Notes: generated from the sequence alone by a model not told the origin. 64,000 nucleotides of DNA from Cryptomeria japonica (GCF_030272615.1 NC_081415.1:189104270-189168269), one strand, 5' to 3'; shown: positions 42,530 to 54,428, numbered from the stretch's first letter. A program made the numbers and translations.

Positions 42530-43540
42530 TGTAGACACCTAAATTTGATTAATTAATTTAATCAAATTTAAATCCCTTTCTTCTAATTAATTAATCTAAT
42601 TAATTAATTCCCTATCCCATTCCTCCTAATTAATTAATTCCTCTACTTGTTTCCTCCTAATTAATTAACCTAGTTAATTAATCCTCTTTTTGCCATCCCA
42701 TTTGATTAATTACCTTTAATTAATTAAATGTCCCTTTTCCCAAAACCCCCATGGATTAATTAATTAAATTAATTAATTGAACTCAAATCCTATTTGAGCA
42801 TGTGGCTCCTACATTTTAACCACTTTCTTCCAAGCCTCCTTCCAATCCTATCCTAACCAACCCTATCCTTCCAACCCACTTCTCTAGCCTAATCAGTCCT
42901 CCAACTAACCTTATCCTATCCCTTCTAACCTCCCACACATGTGTGCACATTCTAACCAATTTTCCCCATTTTGAGGAAAATATCCTATTTTGGGTGGCCT
43001 TGCCCAAAATATACATGTGTCCCAAAGGACACATGTCTCTCCCTCCATTTTTGGGTGGCTTTGCCCAAAATGGAAATGTGTCCTCTTAGACACATGTTAT
43101 CCCTCTCTCTCCTAGTTGAGACACTTGTCCCTTTTTGGAGGACAAGTGTCTCCTCTTCACCTCCCCTTCCCTTCCTCAACTCTCCTATTTAATCCCTCCT
43201 TTTTTAGACCAGATTATCCACCTTTTCATATCCATATCGTCACTCTGCCAAAATTATCTCTCACCATATCCATTATCATTTTCATCAAATCTATTAGCAT
43301 TTGCATTATCATTTTCATCAAATCATGGAGCAATATTGAACATACAAAGACATATGCAAGCATACATAAAAAAAAGGAACTATCAAATCTAAGTGGGATT
43401 TTGGTTTGCATTTGCTAATTTCATTTGAATTCCATTTTCATTTTATCGTTCTAATCTTGAGGTGTATGATGTCTTGTCCTTGTTTGGTTAATTAGCTTTC
43501 TGTTTAGCCCTTAGTTTAGTATGCACATTTTTCATCGCAC
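42530..43540 (+). repeat. E0 3' LTR, end approximate
   Basis: Starts TGTAGACACCTAAATTTG. A/T-rich with TTAATTAATTAA blocks to about 42780. Direct repeats near 42980-43105 (TTTTGGGTGGC, GCCCAAAAT, GACACATGT). TATA-like CTATTTAA near 43188. The 3' boundary cannot be set because the partner LTR lies outside the window; 43540 assumes an R-U5 length like that of E5 or E6. Confidence 0.6.
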
Positions 43541-45010
43541 AATAGGTGTGCCTAATATGAATCAAACTTAGGGTCAAGGAAAACCAAAACTATTATAATT
43601 TATTCACCAACCTAAAAAATATCATAGATTAAACTTGTAAAAAAAAATTGATATCAAACTATTGTGTAGCCTCTAATAGGTTCAAGAAAAAATTGTTAAT
43701 ACCATTGCTAAATATTCCCTAATGACACTTACACTACTATTGATAAAACTAGAAATGGTCTTCATTTGTTGATTGGCAAGATAAATCATTCACAAAAATT
43801 TATCTACCTTAAATTATTATTGATTTTGTATTCACATTTTCAATGTAGTAGAATGATATAATAGCTTCAAAATAAAAATCCAATAACATCACATAAGGTG
43901 TATCGAGATCAATAGCATTACTCTAGGCCAAGTCACTACGTGCATGCTCATCATTAGCATAAGAAATGTGGGAGATGAAACCAATATGAAGCTCATTGAC
44001 AAACTTTAAGATTAGTTCATTTAAAATAAAATGATAAGCATTAATCAACTTTATGGAGGGGCAAAAATATATGTGACTTACATGAAAACTACATCCTCAT
44101 CCAAAGCAATGTTGGAAGTTAAATGGAAGAAGAGGTTGTTAGTTAATTATAAAGACATCTTGGGTCGAAAGTTTGATTTGAATAAGATCTCATTGTACTT
44201 CATTAATGCCTCAATTTATATGTAGCACAAAATAGCTAAATTTGTAGGCTATAATTTACCAAGGATCTCTCTCTTAGTTACTTGGGCATGCCCCTCTTCT
44301 TGGGTAGGATGAGTTTTAACATATTTGGAAACCCCCTCATTGATAAATTTTAGAAAAATATTAGATTGTTGGAAACGATGCAATGCCCCAAGCCACACAC
44401 CTTGGACAATATTTTTTAAAGAGGTACAACATGTACAACACGCCAACATGCATAGAAGTGTCATGTGGAACAATGACACTAACCTTAATATTTTTTTTAC
44501 CATTTCTCCAACCAAGGTATCATCAATAGATGAAAGCACCATAATGAACATACAAGAGGGAAAATGCATCCAATTGATGATCAAGTACCAACCCATGATT
44601 TTTTCTCTCTTGCAAACATAAAAAAATGGTTGGATGAGGGAATACTCAACCTAAAATCCACACTAAAATAATCTCACAAAACCTAAGTAAATACCCCACA
44701 TAAACAATGGAACAACTAGGAGCTATCACACCTCAACTAGAAGATGCAACCACCCAGTTTCTAGAAAGAGTAGGATGATGGTAACATTCACCTCCAATCC
44801 ACTCAAAATAACCTTAAATACATATAAACACAAGAAAAACCCTTCACAAGATGTTGCCTTCTTGGAGGTACAAGCCCTCCACCAACTAGAATGAGGATAA
44901 GTCACTTCCAATCAATGACATTCTTTTCGATGCAAAAGGTACCTTAACTCAACAAGTACGAAACTTGTCAATAAAATAACATAGGAAGACTCACCATGCC
45001 AAGGGGAATA
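43541..45010. other. Unassigned sequence, target of E6 (left part)
   Basis: A short ORF lies on the - strand (44249-44596, 115 codons, Cys/Leu-rich) with nothing recognisable. A - strand fragment near 43930-44040 reads ISHISYANDEHARSDLA, which loosely recalls an RNase H tail but is far too short to call. The sequence continues at 61354 after E6. Confidence 0.4.
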
Positions 45011-45015
45011 GTTTT

Positions 45016-46925
45016 TGTAGTCACATAAATCTGTCCACTTAATTAAATGAATACTTAGTATTTATTTGATTATTTAACCATCAATTAATAATTAATTAAA
45101 TTAATATTTAATTAATTCATCTTAACCCTCTTCTCCTATTAATTAAATAAATTATTCAATTTATTTGATTTAATTCACTTAACCAAATTCATACCATTAA
45201 TTAAATAAATAAATCATATTTGTTTAATTAAATCTTCTCTCACATTTAAATAAATTAATATTTATTTAAATCCCCCAAAATCCCACCTCTCACATTTAAA
45301 TAAATAAATCATTTATTTAAATCACCTTTATCCTCCACCCACTTGTATTTTCCTACAAAAGCAAGTTGCACAATTATTTTAAATAAATAATTTATTTAAA
45401 TCACCTTTATCCTCCACCCACTTGTATTTTCCTACAAAAGCAAGTTGCACAACTATTTTAAATAAATTATTTATTTAAAATCCTATTTATCCTCACCCAC
45501 TTGAAACCTTTAATGGTTTCCCTTAAAGTATTCAAACTTGATGGCTTTAAAGTCTTCAAACTTGATGGCTTCCTTCTATAGTCTTCTTAAGACTTTAATG
45601 GTTTTCCTTAAAGTCTTCAAGCCTTTAATGGTTCCCCTCAAAGTCTTCAAGCATTTTAATGCTTTATCTTCCTTTTTTCTCATTTAAATAAATTAATATT
45701 TATTTGAATATTTATCCAAATACAACTTGCACACATTTATTGAAATAAATGAATTTTTATTTTAATAAAATCCTATTTTCCCTCACCCACCAAATCCACT
45801 TGCAAAATCTAATTCCCTTCTAGATTCTTCTACCCCCTTCCTAATTAACTTAATCCATCCCCTAATTATTGTCACATTCCTAAGCAAAATGGAGTCACTT
45901 CTCAAAGCCTAAAAGTCTTTGATAACCATTAAAGGCTTTCAACCTTCAACCACTAAATGTCTCAAAGTCTTGGATAACCTTTGAAAGCTTCCAACCTTCA
46001 ACCACTAAATGGCTCAAAGTCTTTGATAACCATTGAAGGCTTTCAACCTTCAACCACTTAATCCCCAAAGTCTCCAATAACCATTAATGGTTACCTCAAA
46101 CCCTCCCACATGGTTAAAACATTTGTTTTGACTCAACCTCTACCCAACCCAAGGGTCTCATCAAGCCTTTAATGCTTTGACCATGATTATCTCTTAATCA
46201 TTTGCACAAAGGTTTATCCTTGCATTAACTCCTAATCCAGTGGGTAATCCTAATTTAGGCTTGACCCTTACCTTCTAGATAACCATGAGGTCTCCTCAGG
46301 CATTTAATGCCTCCAACCTCTTCTCTCAACCCAATCTTATGTTGACACTTGTCACCATTTCATTGGTGCAAATTGTGCACATGGATCCCCAACTTTCAAG
46401 CTTGACCCTTGATTAAACCTTTCAATCCTGGCCATCCATTGCTCCATTTTTCCTATAAATAGAGCCCATTCCTTCATAATCCAGATCCTGAAAACTTGTA
46501 TGCATTTAGGCTATAGACATTTTTAGAGAGCATTTAGTATAAGCAATCTAACATCTTATCATTTTTGGTTAAAATATATCATTTTAGCATCAATAGCATA
46601 GTATTTAGCTTTTCATTTCATATTTGAAGCTTAATATTAAATCTCAATCCTCCATAAGCATCCATAGTGCAAAAAGCTACTGAGAGCTACACTATTTTGG
46701 AACTTGGAGAGGAGAGGAACAAGGGAGAAGGAACTAAGAGTATGTTAGGAGGTATTTGGAGATGCCTCATCATGTTTGCTTTGATAGTTAAATATGCTTG
46801 CATGCTTGTAGTCTCTCTTTTGGTATGCCTTTTTAGATTAGTTTTCGATTGACTAACACTAATGTTTTGTGTGTTTTTGTGTTATTTGATCATAGACTAA
46901 TCTTGTGTCATTTAGGAGGGCATCA
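45016..46925 (+). repeat. E6 5' LTR
   Basis: 1,910 bp, TGTAGTCAC to GGGCATCA. A/T-rich with many AATTAATT/ATTTAAAT palindromes, a roughly 85-bp direct duplication at about 45300-45475, and tandem CAAAGTCTT/AACCTTCAACCACT repeats. TATAAATA at 46454-46461 probably directs transcription from about 46480. The small ORF 46667-46852 is present in both LTRs and is not judged a gene. Confidence 0.95.
46454..46461 (+). promoter_or_regulatory. E6 LTR TATA box
   Basis: TATAAATA in CCTATAAATAGAGCCC. The identical copy in the 3' LTR is at 60877-60884. It is the likely promoter core of the element. Confidence 0.75.
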
Positions 46926-46927
46926 TT

Positions 46928-46945
46928 TGGTGAACCCGACGTGAA
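46928..46945 (+). other. E6 primer-binding site (not initiator-Met)
   Basis: TGGTGAACCCGACGTGAA two bases after the LTR, matching the E5 site with one difference. The tRNA primer is not identified here. Confidence 0.78.
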
Positions 46946-49667
46946 TCCAAACACCAAAAAGATCAACTTTTTTTTTTTAACCAATAACATGTTTGAATGT
47001 TGAAAATGTCACACAGGTTGCGCTTTTGACACTATTTTGGTGCGTTTGACATTATTTTGGCGCTATTCACCCTATTTCAGTGTTTTTTTCCTTCTCTGTC
47101 TTTCCCTTTCTTTTAGTGCATTTGTGTTAAATAGTGCCTCTGTTCAAACGCAGACTAGCGCTATTGTAACAAAACGTTGTACAAATCACCTTGTAACCAA
47201 AAAAAAACAAAAATTAGGCTTGTAGAAGCCCACCAAAACATGCGGATTTTTCTAACTAATTGTCTTTTATGCAGGTTCTAATCTTTTTGTGCAGGGGAAG
47301 GAGTTAGTTTAAATGCTTTAAAAGTTTCTTTTTTACTTTCTTTCAACAAAAGTTGGTTAAAAAGAATCCATTTTTCCTTCTTGCACAAGTTAACATAAAC
47401 CTCACATTTTATTTTAGAGTGCATAAAATGAACCTCAAACTTGTTTTTGGTGCTTAAAAAGAAAATTCATCTTTCTTTATTGCAAAGTTAAAAAAAAAAC
47501 AACAAATTTCAAAATTTTGCTTTCATTGCAAGTTAGGGATACATTTTGTTTTGGTGCTTAAAATCAACAAAACAAATTTTCTTTCTTACATCAAACTTAA
47601 AAATCACAAGCCACACTTCAATTTTTGGGCAAATAAAAAGAACAATCCACTTGTTTTGATTTTTGCAAAAACAAATTTTACTTCAAGCAAACGTGTTTTT
47701 CTTTAAGTTGACCAGGATTTCCAAATTCTAGGTTACAAAACACATTGCCTTTGAAGTTAAAAAGAACACCATGGTTGTTGGAGCAACATCTCCAAATAGT
47801 TAGATCACATTTGTAATGGTGGATTAAAAAGAACAAGTGTCTTTTGTACTTGGCACACTTGTGCAAAAAGTCAGTCGAGTGGTCCTACCTCTAACACACA
47901 CTATCCTCTCCCTTGGCTTTTGTGGTCCTAGGTGCAAGAGAAAAGTGTTAGTAACACTCAAAATTTTATCTTTTTAAGAGAGGCCTGCCAAGGGATCGAT
48001 ACTCTTGGGAACGACCTCGAGCGGTAAATCCTTCGAGCCGCTATAGAAATCAGGTGAGAGCGAAAGTTGTAGCCTTGGGTATAGCTGTTCCTACAGTGTA
48101 ACTGGCCGAAAGGACAAATGGGCCCCACCACCAGTTACAAGGCTCTTAAGTGAGTCACTGCAGAATGAACTTATGTCTAAAAACATCGAACATGACTAAA
48201 CACTTTTAAGTAGTAGCCCACCCGTTCTATTGATTGAGGATATTTGAGATATAATTTAGTGCAGGAGCATAGATGGTTTTGCTCCCAAGATACTCACCAT
48301 ACATATTTCCTTGAGTAGAAACATAGCTTTTTGAAAAGTCACTTGTGGCTTGATAAAAGTGGTGACTCCCCCATCATAGGGATCATCTATTTGTTATGCT
48401 CATGCAAGACTTAGTATATCACATCCTTACCTGCCAAGGCGGGATTCATAAGGTATGTAGTACCAAAGTCGAAGAAATATCAAGATGTGGGCTAAATTTA
48501 TCACAACTGGCCATTTGACCTTAGGGATAAAAAGTGTTTGAAGTGTGTTCGTTTTACAGACCTAGTGCAAATTGAGCCGACTTCAGGCTTTGGAAATACA
48601 CCTTAAAATAAATCTAAAGGAAGGGTCAAAAACAAGTCCAAGGATTGGGTTGATCTAGACCCATACTCATTTTTGCCTTTGAGGCTACAATTTTGTGTTT
48701 GGGTGCTTGCTTTGTTTTCTTGTCAAAGAAAAATCAGAAAATCAATCCCAAAAACAAAGTATTCATTCAACATCTGTCAACACAACCAAAAATACCAAAA
48801 ACAAAGTGCAAACAACACAGAGTCACAACTTTTATGACCATTCTTCACATCTTGCGAAAGAAGAAGTGTCATCAGAATATCAACTTGAAAAGGAGACCAT
48901 TGAGCTCAAAGGCTTTGATCAAAAGGAGGAAATTCTTCTATATCAATCGACAAATCTTTGTCTCCCATAGAGTCTTTTTACATCGCATGCGTCTATACCT
49001 TCAAAGTAAAACAAACGAGTTTGATTCAAAATCATTGAACCGCAGAGTTTTTATGCAATATAGAGCTCTGAGTTATCACAAAAATCAAGGAGGAAAGATT
49101 AATCCCCACTTTTTCCCCAACATCTGCATCACCTACAACATAGCTCGAGAAATACCTACAACACCTAAAAGGGAAGAGGTAGAGTTTGTCCCATTTATAA
49201 CCCAAAGTTTTTATTGAAGTTGAAAAACAAAAACATCCATCATCTCACTCATACATCATCACTTCATCATCAATCCATCCCAACTCTCAAAACATTAAGA
49301 GGTTCTTGTCCCAAGTTCTCTTTTAGATATTGCTTGAAATCAAACATATCACATCACTTTTTAGATTGTTTCTACATCTAGGATAAGCTCATCCTAAGAG
49401 ACACATCTACGCAGGTTAAAACTAGTTCATGAGTGAATCTTCTCATTGCTAGGTAGTCAAAATCTGTAACACATCTCAGATTTCTCTACACCTTATCACA
49501 TCCAAACTTATCAAACAAACAAGCAATTCAAAGAAGGAATTTCGGTTACATCTACCTTAAAGTGCTAGAGATCCCCATACAACACAAATCACCAACCATC
49601 AATCTTTCATTTCATCACCAACTCATCATCATCTTCAATCAACTTCAAACACAAACTTGCAAACAAA
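46946..49667 (+). other. E6 leader (about 2.7 kb, untranslated)
   Basis: A long leader is typical of Tat/Ogre elements. Block 47880-47965 is shared with E0. An ORF at 48693-49217 (174 codons, Lys-rich) overlaps another at 48695-48970. Neither resembles a known protein and I see no counterpart in E0 or E5, so I do not call them, although Ogre elements do carry an extra ORF upstream of gag. Confidence 0.65.
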
Positions 49668-52600
49668 ATGGCTCAAACCCGATCACAGTCGAGACAACGA
49701 GAAATACAAAGAGAAGAAGAAGAAGAGGAAAATCTCAATGAATTTCAAGAAGCACTTGGAGGAAATGCAGATGACGAAAACCCAAGTACTCCCACTCCTG
49801 CAACAATAGAAAGGGCTCAGCATAACCCTCTCTTTAACATACTTTTTGACGAAATACTCAAGAGCAATGCGGATGCTCACTTCTTAAGACTTGCTCAAGA
49901 AGGAGCCAAACTCCCCTCAAACTTTGATCTTGCCCAATTAAGACAAGCATCAGAAAGACAAAGTCGCCATGAGGAGGAAGGGCGTAGAGATCCCATCAAA
50001 TATAACATCCCTCGAGGTAACCCACCACCTCCTCCTCCAAATGAAATGGAGATGTTGCGGCAACAAGTCGAGAATCTCGCCCAACAACTTCATAGTGGTG
50101 TCAAGATTAACCAATTCTCACTCAATGACATCTGTCCCTATCCTTTTGATAGGAATCTTTATATGCCACCCTTTCCACGCGGGTTCGAAACACCCAAATT
50201 TGAAAAATATAGAGGAAAGGGGGATCCCCGTGATCATGTCCGAGAATTTCATTCCGCTTGTCTTGAAGTGGCATATGAAGACACCTACCTAATGCGCCTT
50301 TTTCCCCAAAGCTTGGGAGGAACAACCACATCATGGTTTTCCCGACTACCAGGTGGCATTAGAACATTTGAGGAACTCATCCAGAAGTTCCTATCTCATT
50401 ACTCTTATAACATTGAACGCGACATCACCATGGCTGATCTATGCAATACCAAACAAAAACCAAGTGAACTATTCTCAGTATTCCTGCAACGATGGCGCCA
50501 AATGTCTAGCAGACGTTCTCTTCAGTTACCTGAACGAGAACTAGTGGAAATTTTCATTTCCAACTTAAAAGAAGAAATGGAATTTCACTTGGATGTCAAA
50601 GACACAGACTCTTTTAACGATATGATCACCAAGGGTTTAAAATGTGAAAGGGCACTCATCAAGAAAGGACTCATCAAAATCTTTAATGAACCAAAAGATG
50701 GTCCTCGCCCGCGCTTCAATAGTGATAAACCAAACTTCTGGAACAAGAACAAAAATATCATCAACGATGGAGTTTTGGATGCTCGGACTATCCAAAATGC
50801 ACAACCTGTGGTTCGATTTGCAGGACAAAATCCTCCACCTCAGAATAACACAAATGTTCCTTCCAATCAAGGTCGCATCACATCTCATGATGAACCAAGA
50901 CCTCGTCCACAAAAACAAAAACGCGCATATACTCCCTTAGGGGAACCCATTGAAACAGTGTTGCGACAACTCATTTCTCAGAATTTGATCACTCTACCTA
51001 AGCTATCCAACTATGAGCCTCAGGTCAAACCGGCATGGTGGAGAGATACTAAACATTGTGAATTCCATCAAGGAAGAGGACACAAGACAAGTAATTGTCA
51101 CCGATTGAAAGATCTCATTCAAGATCTTATTGACCGAGGAGAAATTGAAATTGAAGGACATGACCCAAAAATAACAAATAATGATCATTTGATGTTCAAA
51201 AATCCACTTCCATCACAAGATCAAAGGGGTCCTTCCACTTCCCGGCGAGGCACTGATACCACTGATTATACGCAGGCTGCGTATAACTACACTGTAAATC
51301 ACCTGCATGATGCCAGTGAACAAATTGCAACTATCACCTTCAAAAATCCCACCTCAAATTGCAATGTTGTTACACGTCGTGGCAAGGTCACCATCAAGGC
51401 AGCTCCACAAGGCACCACCTCCGTCCCAAAGCAGTACAATCTTGTGGAACAATTAGACAAAACCCCTGCACTTATATCCATTCTAGAACTATTGCGCCTA
51501 TCGCCATCTCATAAAACAATCTTGGATCAAGCACTCCAAGAGGCGTCAGTCCCTGCAAACCTAAATACGGACCAATTTCAAGCCATGGTTGGAAATCTAA
51601 AGTCATCACCTTGTCTCACTTTTTCTGAAAGTGACAACTCTTCCTTCCAGCAACCTCATAATGCCTCGCTACACATTGAAGGATTTATCAACCAGCATAG
51701 GATTAAGCGAGTCTTGATCGATAATGGAGCAGGCCTAAACATTTGCACACTACAGTTGGTCATAGCATTGGGATATGCAATAGAATCAGTGGATCCTCAC
51801 AAAAAGATCACCATCAAGGCCTATGATGATGCAGAGCGTTCATCCAAAGGAGCTGTGGTACTACCAATCCGAGTGGGCCTTGTAGTAAAGCACATCATCT
51901 GTCAGGTTCTGGACCTTCCTCTGCCATATAATCTATTATTAGGGAGACCTTGGATACATGCCATGCAAGTTGTTCCATCTACCTACCATCAATGTATCAA
52001 GTTCCCATATAACGGTACAGAGATCACAATCCTGGGCGATGCAAATCCCTTTGCTTTTTGCCATAATATCAGCCATCAACCAGAAATTACTGTTCCTAAT
52101 AATAGGGAAGCCATTTCCTCCACATCATATGTAAGTCCCGCCTCTCTTGCCAGTTCGAACACCCCTATACCCAAGCAAGAAAAGCTTAAGATGAAAGTAG
52201 CAGAGGAAGGTCCTGGAGAATACAACTTGAGTCAGCTCTTTTGTGTGGGACAAATGCCCACTTCTCCTAGAACACATGGTAAGCCACAGCAGTTACTCCA
52301 GCAACCACTAATCACACCAGCATGTGCCTTGACGCCTTTCATCCTTGGAAAGAGTCAAGAGGAAGAGACACAAGATGAGGACCTAGCAGACTGGATCTAT
52401 AAAGATCCCATCACCACTGATAAACCGCGAGTTACACTTCCTACAGAACAGTATGGCAAAGGCCTCCTCATTATGCAAAGAATGGGATATGATGGTCAGA
52501 GTGCTTTGGGATACTGCAAACAAGGACGACATGAACCTCTGCTACCAGAATTCAAGCCCAAAGGTAATACAAGCCTAGGCTTTGAAAAAGAGATCCTTCC

Positions 52601-54428
52601 TAAACTCAAATTCAAAGGAAAACCCAGCAAACCATTTTGCCCACCTACTGCAAAGAGGACACCTTTCATAATCAAAGCACCATCAAGCACTATCCCCACT
52701 GCCCCATCGAGGCTCACAACCCCACCGCAACCATCATCAATATCATTCATCCCACCAAACGAACCAGTAATCCCATCAGCAACACCATTTGTAGCAACAA
52801 CTGTATGGAAACCTACAACAACATCTATGGCACCAGCCATTCCAACAGAAGCCACTAAATCAACACTGTCGATACTTCCAGTAACAAATCCTTTAATCCC
52901 CATCACAGTTCCTGCAGCACCGATCACTACAAAGATACATAAACCAATCACACCTGTCGTGTTTAACTCCAAAGACATCCCAGTATGGTATAGCAATCGG
53001 ATGCTGGAGAGTGATTCAGAGACCGACTCACATGAGTGGGAATTTGATTCTGTACAGCTTAACACTTCAGATGAGGAAGACACATCACCACCTCCACCAC
53101 GCAAAGACATCCTTGTTTACGGAGAAGCACAGATAAAGACCACTTGGGTACCTGAGCTAGAAACATCTTCCACAGACCCTATGTCTCATCCTACGCCTGA
53201 TTCTGACAAGGAGAGTACCATTAACGACCTTCACCATAACGTCTTAACCCTCACTGATACATCTCCTGCACTTAACCTAATCGATGAAGTAATGCCCATT
53301 ATCCACCCTGAACTCATCGAATGGAACCAATCAAATCCTCCATGTCTTGACCTCTTCCAAAACGATGAGGCTATCATTGACTTTTTGGAATTACGGGATA
53401 ATCTACCAAGCGGGGATCACAAAGCTAGATTCGCCATTGAACTTAATAGCGCAGCATACTTCGGGGCGGATGCCAAACCTTTCAGCTGCAAAAATATAAC
53501 AATAAAACATGGATCTTCCAGTGAAAACCACACTGTGGCACTGTTTGATCCCACAAAAGTAAAAAGAAAGAGCGTATCCAACGGTGAAAACCTCTTTGAG
53601 GCACCTGAGGATGAAGGGTTTGACATTCTCCCTGCTAATTCACAACAGGAACGATCAACGATTCTCATCGAGGAAACCAAAGAATACAATGTGGGGACTC
53701 CTGAAAATCCTCATATCATACATCTGGCATCTCTTCTCACTCCAGAGGAACACCCTAAATTTATAGAGTTCTTCCAGAGGCGTCAGATCAACTTTGCATG
53801 GTCATATGCAGACATGCCTGGGCTTGATCTTGATTTAGTCATGCATCACCTCACCGTAGCAGAAGGAGCCAAACCTGTCAAGCAGAAGCTTCGTAAGATG
53901 CATCCCCAGATTGCAGTGCTAGTCAAAACAGAACTCAAGAAACTCCTAGATGTTGGTTTCATTAGGCCAATTGATTATGCAGAATGGATCTCCAACATTG
54001 TGCCTGTCGGCAAACCAAAAGGGGGCATCCGCATTTGTACTGACTTCAGAGATCTGAATAAGGCATGTCCTAAGGATGACTTTCCCCTACCAAATATCGA
54101 CATCATAGTGGATCTAACAGTAGGACATGCGATGCTTTCACTCATGGATGGCTTTTCCGGCTACAATCAGATAAAGATCGCACCCGAAGATCAACATAAG
54201 ACAGCCTTCACATGTCCATGGGGCACATACTGCTGGAATGTAATGCCTTTTGGTCTAAAGAGTGCAGGAGCGACCTATCAAAGAGCAATGACCACCATCT
54301 TCCATGACATGATGCATACTATGATGGAAGATTATGTCGATGACTTACTAGCAAAATCACTTACTAGAGAAGGACATCTCCACATCTTAGATCAAATCTT
54401 TGATAGACTGGAACAATATCATGTTTGA
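49668..54428 (+). CDS. gag-pol: E6 Gag, protease, G-patch and N-terminal RT (to first nonsense codon)
   Basis: 1,586 codons starting MAQTRSQSRQ. Gag capsid-like region at residues about 150-340 (TSWFSRLPGG, FLSHYSYNIERD). Variant knuckle CEFHQGRGHKTSNC at 464-477. Aspartic protease LIDNGAG near 683, with Asn where Ser or Thr is usual, and LLLGRPWIH at 756-764. G-patch motif at about 929-972 (YGKGLLIMQRMGYDG, HEPL, SLGF). A long Pro/Thr-rich then acidic linker to about 1340. RT from about 1360 with VGKPKGGIRICTDFRDLNKA, LMDGFSGYNQI and the catalytic YVDD at 1556-1559. The frame ends at TGA 54426-54428 inside RT. Gag packages RNA, protease matures the polyprotein and RT makes cDNA. Expressed from the LTR. 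Confidence 0.93.
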   Translation: MAQTRSQSRQREIQREEEEEENLNEFQEALGGNADDENPSTPTPATIERAQHNPLFNILFDEILKSNADAHFLRLAQEGAKLPSNFDLAQLRQASERQSRHEEEGRRDPIKYNIPRGNPPPPPPNEMEMLRQQVENLAQQLHSGVKINQFSLNDICPYPFDRNLYMPPFPRGFETPKFEKYRGKGDPRDHVREFHSACLEVAYEDTYLMRLFPQSLGGTTTSWFSRLPGGIRTFEELIQKFLSHYSYNIERDITMADLCNTKQKPSELFSVFLQRWRQMSSRRSLQLPERELVEIFISNLKEEMEFHLDVKDTDSFNDMITKGLKCERALIKKGLIKIFNEPKDGPRPRFNSDKPNFWNKNKNIINDGVLDARTIQNAQPVVRFAGQNPPPQNNTNVPSNQGRITSHDEPRPRPQKQKRAYTPLGEPIETVLRQLISQNLITLPKLSNYEPQVKPAWWRDTKHCEFHQGRGHKTSNCHRLKDLIQDLIDRGEIEIEGHDPKITNNDHLMFKNPLPSQDQRGPSTSRRGTDTTDYTQAAYNYTVNHLHDASEQIATITFKNPTSNCNVVTRRGKVTIKAAPQGTTSVPKQYNLVEQLDKTPALISILELLRLSPSHKTILDQALQEASVPANLNTDQFQAMVGNLKSSPCLTFSESDNSSFQQPHNASLHIEGFINQHRIKRVLIDNGAGLNICTLQLVIALGYAIESVDPHKKITIKAYDDAERSSKGAVVLPIRVGLVVKHIICQVLDLPLPYNLLLGRPWIHAMQVVPSTYHQCIKFPYNGTEITILGDANPFAFCHNISHQPEITVPNNREAISSTSYVSPASLASSNTPIPKQEKLKMKVAEEGPGEYNLSQLFCVGQMPTSPRTHGKPQQLLQQPLITPACALTPFILGKSQEEETQDEDLADWIYKDPITTDKPRVTLPTEQYGKGLLIMQRMGYDGQSALGYCKQGRHEPLLPEFKPKGNTSLGFEKEILPKLKFKGKPSKPFCPPTAKRTPFIIKAPSSTIPTAPSRLTTPPQPSSISFIPPNEPVIPSATPFVATTVWKPTTTSMAPAIPTEATKSTLSILPVTNPLIPITVPAAPITTKIHKPITPVVFNSKDIPVWYSNRMLESDSETDSHEWEFDSVQLNTSDEEDTSPPPPRKDILVYGEAQIKTTWVPELETSSTDPMSHPTPDSDKESTINDLHHNVLTLTDTSPALNLIDEVMPIIHPELIEWNQSNPPCLDLFQNDEAIIDFLELRDNLPSGDHKARFAIELNSAAYFGADAKPFSCKNITIKHGSSSENHTVALFDPTKVKRKSVSNGENLFEAPEDEGFDILPANSQQERSTILIEETKEYNVGTPENPHIIHLASLLTPEEHPKFIEFFQRRQINFAWSYADMPGLDLDLVMHHLTVAEGAKPVKQKLRKMHPQIAVLVKTELKKLLDVGFIRPIDYAEWISNIVPVGKPKGGIRICTDFRDLNKACPKDDFPLPNIDIIVDLTVGHAMLSLMDGFSGYNQIKIAPEDQHKTAFTCPWGTYCWNVMPFGLKSAGATYQRAMTTIFHDMMHTMMEDYVDDLLAKSLTREGHLHILDQIFDRLEQYHV

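Larger units (their letters stand above)
1..43540 (+). mobile_element. E0: outer non-autonomous Tat-like (Ty3/Gypsy) element, 5' LTR outside window
   Basis: This is the backbone into which E1, E2 and E3 inserted. Removing those insertions at their TSDs rejoins one sequence: leader, tandem repeats, a Pro/Ser-rich coding remnant with a G-patch motif, a second coding remnant, a conserved hairpin block, a PPT at 42516-42529 and a 3' LTR starting at 42530. Leader blocks match E6 and E5, and the PPT plus TGTAG junction has the same form as in E6. No protease, reverse transcriptase or integrase is visible. The 5' LTR would lie left of base 1. The 3' end of the LTR is not resolved, so 43540 is approximate. 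That all pieces belong to one element is an inference from continuity across the TSD junctions and from homology to E5. Confidence 0.65.

Noticed and set aside
43930-44040. - strand ISHISYANDEHARSDLA as an RNase H tail
   Set aside because: Too short and without other RNase H motifs nearby.
44249-44596. 115-codon - strand ORF as a host gene
   Set aside because: No domain, unusual Cys/Leu-rich composition, stops on both sides and no support for a longer frame.
46667-46852. 61-codon ORF in the E6 5' LTR, repeated at 61090-61275
   Set aside because: Identical only because the LTRs are near-identical. It has a hydrophobic tail but no homology and no support as a gene.
48693-49217. 174-codon Lys-rich ORF in the E6 leader as a possible Ogre-type ORF1
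   Set aside because: It overlaps another ORF in a second frame, has no recognisable domain and no counterpart in E0 or E5.
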